DNA of 10,415 bases from UBA11996 sp964394975 (GTDB lineage Bacteria > Chloroflexota > Dehalococcoidia > Lucifugimonadales > UBA826): contig CAYMZR010000077.1 in NCBI GenBank assembly GCA_964394975.1, positions 1 through 10,415 of the forward strand. The letters run 5' to 3'. Below are positions 6,479 to 10,415 of this stretch, piece after piece. Each line of letters opens with the position of its first letter. Position 1 is the stretch's first letter. Made by a program: the position numbers and the translations under genes. The notes under the pieces were generated by a model. The model ran no database searches, was not told where the DNA came from, and saw only the letters and a list, made by a program, of their open reading frames with translations.

Positions 6479-7093
6479 TTACTGAAGTGGTGAAAATCCA
6501 AATGGTAAAAGTATTTTATTTTCTTGCTTTAAAGGAGCAATCCCTCCTTTCGGAGGCCACACCCCTTGAGCCCTAGTGTCTGCCCTAACCTTATTTCGAC
6601 TCTCAAAAGAATCATATGCCCAAAGATGTATGAATTTATTAAGTCCCCCAACATCTGAATACCAACAGCCTACTAATGGTGAGTATTCTTCTCTTTTTTC
6701 GATGGCATCACCCCACGCATCCAATACCTTAGGAATATCACCGGGCTTATAAGTATAAATCCTCATCTCATATACGGGTCCTATATCCATGGGTGTCAAT
6801 GGCCTCATGAAAGGGGCTGGAAGCATAATTTCGCTGTCCATATTTAATATGATGTCATTATTGTCCGGCGGCCAATCTCCTTCTGCTACAGCTTTAGCTC
6901 TAATTTCAGATCTATGATTTGCATCCTCATATGGCCATATATGTACCACCTGGTTGAGAGGCCCCATTTCGGTATACCAAAACCCTCCTAACGGAGAAAA
7001 TTTTAGTCTCCCATCTAATTTATCTTTAGTATTTTCACCAAACTGCTCCACACTCCTTGGTTTAAGGTCATAGGTCCGAAATTCATATATCAT
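6479..7093 (-). CDS. NIPSNAP family protein with two tandem domains
   Basis: A 204-residue protein made of two related halves. Segment 33-76 (SPLGGFWYTEMGPLNQVVHI and following, ending DWPP) repeats with an offset of 105 residues at 138-181 (SPLVGCWYSDVGGLNKFIHL and following, ending VWPP). Each half begins with a strand of the type YEFRTYDL or YEMRIYTY. This is the NIPSNAP fold (PF07978), a dimeric alpha/beta-barrel (ferredoxin-like) domain. Bacterial members are common beside catabolic enzymes but mostly have no proven function; some related barrel folds act as monooxygenases or lyases. No catalytic residues can be named. The start at 7093 is preferred because GTAGGAG on the minus strand ends 7 bases ahead of it; a TTG at 7111 would add six residues and would itself overlap that site. 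No signal peptide is seen. Confidence 0.88.
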   Translation of the reverse strand: MIYEFRTYDLKPRSVEQFGENTKDKLDGRLKFSPLGGFWYTEMGPLNQVVHIWPYEDANHRSEIRAKAVAEGDWPPDNNDIILNMDSEIMLPAPFMRPLTPMDIGPVYEMRIYTYKPGDIPKVLDAWGDAIEKREEYSPLVGCWYSDVGGLNKFIHLWAYDSFESRNKVRADTRAQGVWPPKGGIAPLKQENKILLPFGFSPLQ

Positions 7094-7219
7094 GCAAATA
7101 CTCCTACCCAAAACAAGTCAAAATAATGTATGAGCACAAGCCTAACATAATGGAATCGAATAGAATATTTGGAACTTTGTACAACATGCAAAATTTGAAA
7201 AATTGAATAAGGCATAAAG
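7094..7219. promoter_or_regulatory. divergent intergenic region between NIPSNAP and galE genes
   Basis: This 126-base AT-rich spacer must serve both divergent genes. TAGAAT at 7161-7166 resembles a -10 box for galE, about 54 bases before its start, but no -35 box sits at the right distance. CTCCT at 7101-7105 is the minus-strand ribosome binding site (AGGAG) of the NIPSNAP gene. No inverted repeat or structured RNA was recognised. Confidence 0.3.
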
Positions 7220-8206
7220 TTGAAAGTACTTATAACAGGGGGAGCTGGATATATTGGAAGCATGGTCTGCCATGCCTTATACGATCACGGACATGAACCG
7301 GTAATATTGGATTCAATGACGGCAGGTTCTGAACAAAATGTAACTCAATTCCCCTTATATATTGGAGATATCGCTGACAAAAACCTAATAGAGAAAGTCA
7401 TCCAGGAACATCCAGAGGTTGAATACGTGGTTCATTGTGCAGGAAAAATTCTGGTGCCCGAATCGGTGATTTACCCCGATCAGTACTATTTCGAAAACGT
7501 CAGTAAATCACTCGAATTATTCAAAAATTTAAACACTATTGGAATCAATAAAATACTTTTCAGCTCAAGTGCATCTGTCTATGAGGCTAAATATGGAGAG
7601 AGTGTCGATGAAGATTCTCCTACGGGTCCACTAAGTCCTTACGCCAAAAACAAACTCATGATCGAAATGATTCTGGAAGATTTTTGCAATGCTTTTGAAA
7701 TGAAGGGTATAGCAATGAGGTACTTTAATCCCATTGGGGCTGATCCCAAGATGCGGTGTGGTCCCAGCTTAAACAACAACTCACACTTATTAGCAAATTT
7801 AATCCGAGCCGCTGAAGGCCATACATTCAGTATGAACATCACAGGTTTTGATTGGCCTACGAAGGATGGTACGGGTGTAAGGGACTACATCCATGTTTGG
7901 GATTTAGGGGAGGCTCACGTTGCAGCCCTGGAAACTTTTGACTCTATATTTGAATCTGGATCAAAGTTCCAGAAAATGAATGTTGGGGGAGGTAGTCCGA
8001 CTACTGTTATGGAGTTCATCGATACTTTCCAAGAAGTATATGGAAGTCAAATAACCACTGTTAAAGCCCCTCCACGAGATGGAGATACGGCCGGTGCATT
8101 CGCCAACATAGAGAAAGCAGCAAGATTGATGAATTGGACACCTCGGATGTCCGTTGAACAGGGAATAGCGGACACCATTAAATGGCATAGAAAAAAGAAT
8201 ACTTAA
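7220..8206 (+). CDS. galE: UDP-glucose 4-epimerase
   Basis: A 328-residue extended SDR with the complete GalE pattern. The NAD-binding motif GGAGYIGS is at residues 7-14. D31 binds the NAD ribose, as expected in the VILD segment. The active site is S116/S117 in SSSASVY with Y141 and K145 in YAKNK, and MRYFNPIGADP is at 166-176. The hallmark DGTGVRDYIHVWDL at 216-229 is in the UDP-sugar domain. The length is normal (E. coli GalE 338). It interconverts UDP-glucose and UDP-galactose in the cytoplasm, supplying sugars for envelope polysaccharide, although related enzymes epimerise UDP-GlcNAc or UDP-glucuronate, so the substrate range is not certain. The start is TTG: an in-frame TAA at 7208-7210 excludes any upstream start, and AAGG at 7209-7212 has a spacing of 7 bases. 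It may be read through to the synthetase gene 65 bases downstream, but no functional link is obvious. Confidence 0.9.
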   Translation: MKVLITGGAGYIGSMVCHALYDHGHEPVILDSMTAGSEQNVTQFPLYIGDIADKNLIEKVIQEHPEVEYVVHCAGKILVPESVIYPDQYYFENVSKSLELFKNLNTIGINKILFSSSASVYEAKYGESVDEDSPTGPLSPYAKNKLMIEMILEDFCNAFEMKGIAMRYFNPIGADPKMRCGPSLNNNSHLLANLIRAAEGHTFSMNITGFDWPTKDGTGVRDYIHVWDLGEAHVAALETFDSIFESGSKFQKMNVGGGSPTTVMEFIDTFQEVYGSQITTVKAPPRDGDTAGAFANIEKAARLMNWTPRMSVEQGIADTIKWHRKKNT

Positions 8207-8257
8207 GCATAGTTGCGGTATTCATTTCATTAAGTACAATTCTGTTACCTAGTTCCT

Positions 8258-8264
8258 AAGGAGG
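8258..8264 (+). promoter_or_regulatory. consensus ribosome binding site for a TTG start
   Basis: AAGGAGG is a perfect match to the anti-16S core, 7 bases before TTG 8272. It fixes the start of the acyl-CoA synthetase at a TTG, and such a strong site may compensate for the weak start codon. Confidence 0.85.
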
Positions 8265-8271
8265 GATTAAT

Positions 8272-9765
8272 TTGTCTACACTAGCGGACCTAATAACAAA
8301 CCACCCATCAGACAAAAATGCGATTTTGATACCAGGGGGACCAACAACAACTTATGGAAAATTCGCTGAACAGATCGAGCAAATAGCCGAAATTCTTGCT
8401 GCCGCAGGAGTAGAAAAGGGTCGCACCGTTTCAATAGTGCTTGGAAATGGTCTAGATTTTATGATTACATTCCTTGGGGTTACAAGAAGTGGAGCAGTAG
8501 CAGCTCCTCTTAATCCAGCCTACACAAATGAAGAATTCAAATTCTACATGGAAGATACCGAATCTCAACTCGTCATTATTTCTCCGGACGCTAATACCGC
8601 TAGATCCGCGGCAACTGAATTAAATATACCAGTCGCCATCGCGAATTTGGACGACAGTGGCAAATTATCCATATCGAAATCTGGGTCAGTACTAACTGAA
8701 CAATCTTCTGTAGTAGCGCCATCGGAAGATGATATTGCCCTTTTCCTGCATACTTCCGGAACTACAAGCAGGCCGAAAGGAGTCCCTTTAACTCACGGCA
8801 ATCTCATGGCATCGTTAGAAAACATAGTAAACACATACACCCTCAAACCAGATGATTTAGCTATGGTGGTTATGCCCTTGTTTCATGTACATGGGCTTAT
8901 AGGAGTTTCATTATCCGCAATGAAAAGTGGCGGAAGTATGGTTATACCGCCTAGATTCAGTGCGAGCAATTTTTGGCAAATACAGGCAGATACAAATGCA
9001 ACTTGGTACTCAGCTGTCCCAACAATTCACCAGATTCTTTTGATGCGAGCAGATGAAGATAATGCTCCGAGTCAATCATTCCGTTTCATACGATCATGTT
9101 CCGCCGCACTGGCCCCTACGGTTTTTAATGATTTAGAAAGCAGGTTTGGGGCCCCCGTGCTTGAGGCGTATGGAATGACCGAAGCTTCCCACCAGATGTC
9201 CTCAAACCTTTTACCCCCAGGTCCAAGAAATCCCGGCACGGTTGGTCTGGGAACCGGCGTTGAGATCAACATTATGGACGAAAAAGGATCACTTTTACCT
9301 GTGGATCATACAGGAGAAGTCGTTATTAAGGGTCCAAACGTAACTCATGGCTACCATAACAACCCTTCCGCAAATGCAGAAGCATTCACTAACGGTTGGT
9401 TCCGTACTGGAGATCAAGGAATACTATCCGAAGATTCCATCTTAACCTTGACCGGAAGACTGAAAGAACTGATCAACAGGGGAGGAGAAAAAATCTCCCC
9501 TCTAGAAGTGGACGCAGCGATCCTACAACACCCAAATGTCTCCGAAGCTGTGTGTTTTGGAGTACCCGATGAAAAATACGGGGAAGCCGTCCAAGCAGCT
9601 GTTGTAATATCGTCAAATACATCCGAAGGCGACATCCGATCTTTTTGCAATCAGCATCTAGCCGATTTCAAAATTCCGGACCGTGTTTACATAGTGGACG
9701 AACTTCCCAGAACAGCCACAGGCAAGATTCAGCGGAGACATGTAGCTGCAAAATTTGCGCAATAA
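8272..9765 (+). CDS. AMP-dependent acyl-CoA synthetase, oxalyl-CoA synthetase (AAE3/Pcs60)-like
   Basis: A 497-residue member of the ANL adenylating superfamily: ATP plus a carboxylic acid give an acyl-adenylate, then an acyl-CoA. The phosphate-binding loop is at residues 161-170 (TSGTTSRPKG), followed by PLFHVHGL, an AYGMTE block, the WFRTGDQG aspartate motif, the hinge GRLKELINRGGEKISP and the catalytic lysine K485 in TATGKIQRR. Several segments (FLHTSGTTSRPKGVPLTH, ATWYSAVPTIHQI, FIRSCSAALAP, GPNVTHGYHNNP, PDEKYGEAV) are nearly those I remember from plant AAE3 and yeast Pcs60. Those are peroxisomal or cytosolic ligases shown to make oxalyl-CoA, so oxalate or another short dicarboxylate is the leading substrate guess. 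No oxalyl-CoA decarboxylase or formyl-CoA transferase is present here. It starts with TTG behind a consensus ribosome binding site, and the dehalogenase follows after 21 bases. Cytoplasmic; no peroxisome-type targeting is meaningful in a bacterium. Confidence 0.88.
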   Translation: MSTLADLITNHPSDKNAILIPGGPTTTYGKFAEQIEQIAEILAAAGVEKGRTVSIVLGNGLDFMITFLGVTRSGAVAAPLNPAYTNEEFKFYMEDTESQLVIISPDANTARSAATELNIPVAIANLDDSGKLSISKSGSVLTEQSSVVAPSEDDIALFLHTSGTTSRPKGVPLTHGNLMASLENIVNTYTLKPDDLAMVVMPLFHVHGLIGVSLSAMKSGGSMVIPPRFSASNFWQIQADTNATWYSAVPTIHQILLMRADEDNAPSQSFRFIRSCSAALAPTVFNDLESRFGAPVLEAYGMTEASHQMSSNLLPPGPRNPGTVGLGTGVEINIMDEKGSLLPVDHTGEVVIKGPNVTHGYHNNPSANAEAFTNGWFRTGDQGILSEDSILTLTGRLKELINRGGEKISPLEVDAAILQHPNVSEAVCFGVPDEKYGEAVQAAVVISSNTSEGDIRSFCNQHLADFKIPDRVYIVDELPRTATGKIQRRHVAAKFAQ

Positions 9766-9786
9766 AAATCCCTTCAAGGAAATTCT

Positions 9787-10415
9787 ATGAATAATAATCT
9801 GTCCCAAGTAAAAGCCATGACATTTGATGTGTTTGGTACGGTGGTTGACTGGCGAAGCAGTATTGCAAGAGAAATAAAAGAAATGGGACAGAAAAAAGGA
9901 TTCACTTTAGATTGGAATTCATTTGCAGATGAATGGCGATCCGGGTATAAGCCTGCAATGGATAAAGTCAGGAACGGTGAGCTCCCATGGACCAAAATTG
10001 ATACCCTTCACAGGATGATTCTGGACAAAATGTTAATAAAGCATCAGATTTCTAGCCTGTCGGAAGAAGAAAAGGATTATCTTAATAGGGCTTGGCATAG
10101 ACTTGACCCATGGCCCGACTCTGTTGAGGGACTTACTCTCCTAAAAAAAGATCACATAATAAGTTCTCTATCCAATGGAAATGTCGCTCTCCTAGTAAAT
10201 ATGGCGAAGTATGGTGGGTTGCCCTGGGACACGGTGCTTTCTGCTGAAATTGCCAGACACTATAAACCGGATCCCGAAGCTTATTTGAGTACGGGCGAAT
10301 ATCTTGGTCTTCCAATAAATCAAGTTATGATGGTCGCGGCACACAAAAACGACTTAAAATCAGCAAAAAGTAACGGAATGATGACCGGATACGTCCCAAG
10401 GCCAAAAGAACATGG
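9787..10415 (+). CDS. haloacid dehalogenase type II (L-2-haloacid dehalogenase family), C-terminus off the right edge
   Basis: The first 209 codons of a HAD-superfamily protein are present. Motif I is TFDVFGTVVDW with the nucleophile D14. Motif II is S129-N130 in LSNGN, motif III is K160 in YKPDP, and motif IV is AAHKNDLKSAK with N188 and D189. The AAHxxDL signature and the FGT following the nucleophile are typical of type II (S)-2-haloacid dehalogenases, which hydrolyse halogenated carboxylic acids to 2-hydroxy acids by attack of the aspartate on the halogen-bearing carbon. Some members of this family act as phosphatases or have lost dehalogenation. The family is usually about 220-240 residues, so only the last few tens of residues are missing. 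CAAGGA at 9775-9780 sits 6 bases before the ATG. It is 21 bases behind the acyl-CoA synthetase and almost certainly shares its transcript. Cytoplasmic. Confidence 0.88.
   Translation, partial: MNNNLSQVKAMTFDVFGTVVDWRSSIAREIKEMGQKKGFTLDWNSFADEWRSGYKPAMDKVRNGELPWTKIDTLHRMILDKMLIKHQISSLSEEEKDYLNRAWHRLDPWPDSVEGLTLLKKDHIISSLSNGNVALLVNMAKYGGLPWDTVLSAEIARHYKPDPEAYLSTGEYLGLPINQVMMVAAHKNDLKSAKSNGMMTGYVPRPKEH

Noticed and set aside
1..10415. Defence system, prophage or mobile element
   Set aside because: No transposase, integrase, restriction, toxin-antitoxin, reverse transcriptase or phage structural motif was seen; all genes but the mini-gene and the NIPSNAP gene resemble metabolic enzymes.

Overview
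The window looks like a stretch of a free-living bacterial chromosome: moderately AT-rich, densely packed, intronless, with clear Shine-Dalgarno sequences. Almost all recognisable genes are small-molecule metabolic enzymes. Three genes (the DUF5679-type mini-protein, galE and the acyl-CoA synthetase) appear to start with TTG. The gene mix (PF20091-type alpha/beta hydrolase, DUF5679-type zinc ribbon, tandem NIPSNAP protein, class III aminotransferase with a DadA-like oxidase, type II haloacid dehalogenase) would fit a marine Chloroflexota lineage such as SAR202. That assignment is an inference from gene content and not demonstrated. No mobile element, CRISPR array, rRNA or tRNA was seen.

Layout. 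Positions 1567-1 (minus) hold a large alpha/beta hydrolase that runs off the left edge. Positions 1701-2153 (plus) hold an RpiB-type sugar-phosphate isomerase. Positions 3498-2162 (minus) hold a uronate-dehydrogenase-like SDR followed by a single-domain thiamine-diphosphate (PYR) protein resembling the alpha subunit of sulfopyruvate/phosphonopyruvate decarboxylases. A divergent intergenic region (3499-3788) carries four exact tandem copies of an 8-base unit. Positions 3789-6466 (plus) hold a 47-residue DUF5679-type zinc-ribbon protein, a class III aminotransferase and an FAD-dependent amine/amino-acid oxidoreductase. Positions 7093-6479 (minus) hold a duplicated NIPSNAP protein. Positions 7220-8206 (plus) hold galE. 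Positions 8272-9765 (plus) hold an acyl-CoA synthetase that closely resembles the AAE3/Pcs60 oxalyl-CoA synthetase family. Positions 9787-10415 (plus) hold a type II haloacid dehalogenase cut by the right edge.

How the genes may work together. The most convincing functional unit is the aminotransferase plus FAD oxidoreductase pair, 9 bases apart, which suggests oxidation or transamination of an amine or amino acid. The synthetase and dehalogenase are 21 bases apart and are probably co-transcribed; together they suggest handling of short-chain (di)carboxylic or halogenated acids. The uronate-dehydrogenase-like SDR and the thiamine half-enzyme form a second pair and, with the RpiB homologue across the convergent junction, suggest sugar-acid or C3 acid catabolism. 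I see a scavenging-type catabolic neighbourhood with several unexplained partners (an orphan thiamine subunit, a CoA ligase without a visible decarboxylase) and no clear evidence of a new defence or mobile system.
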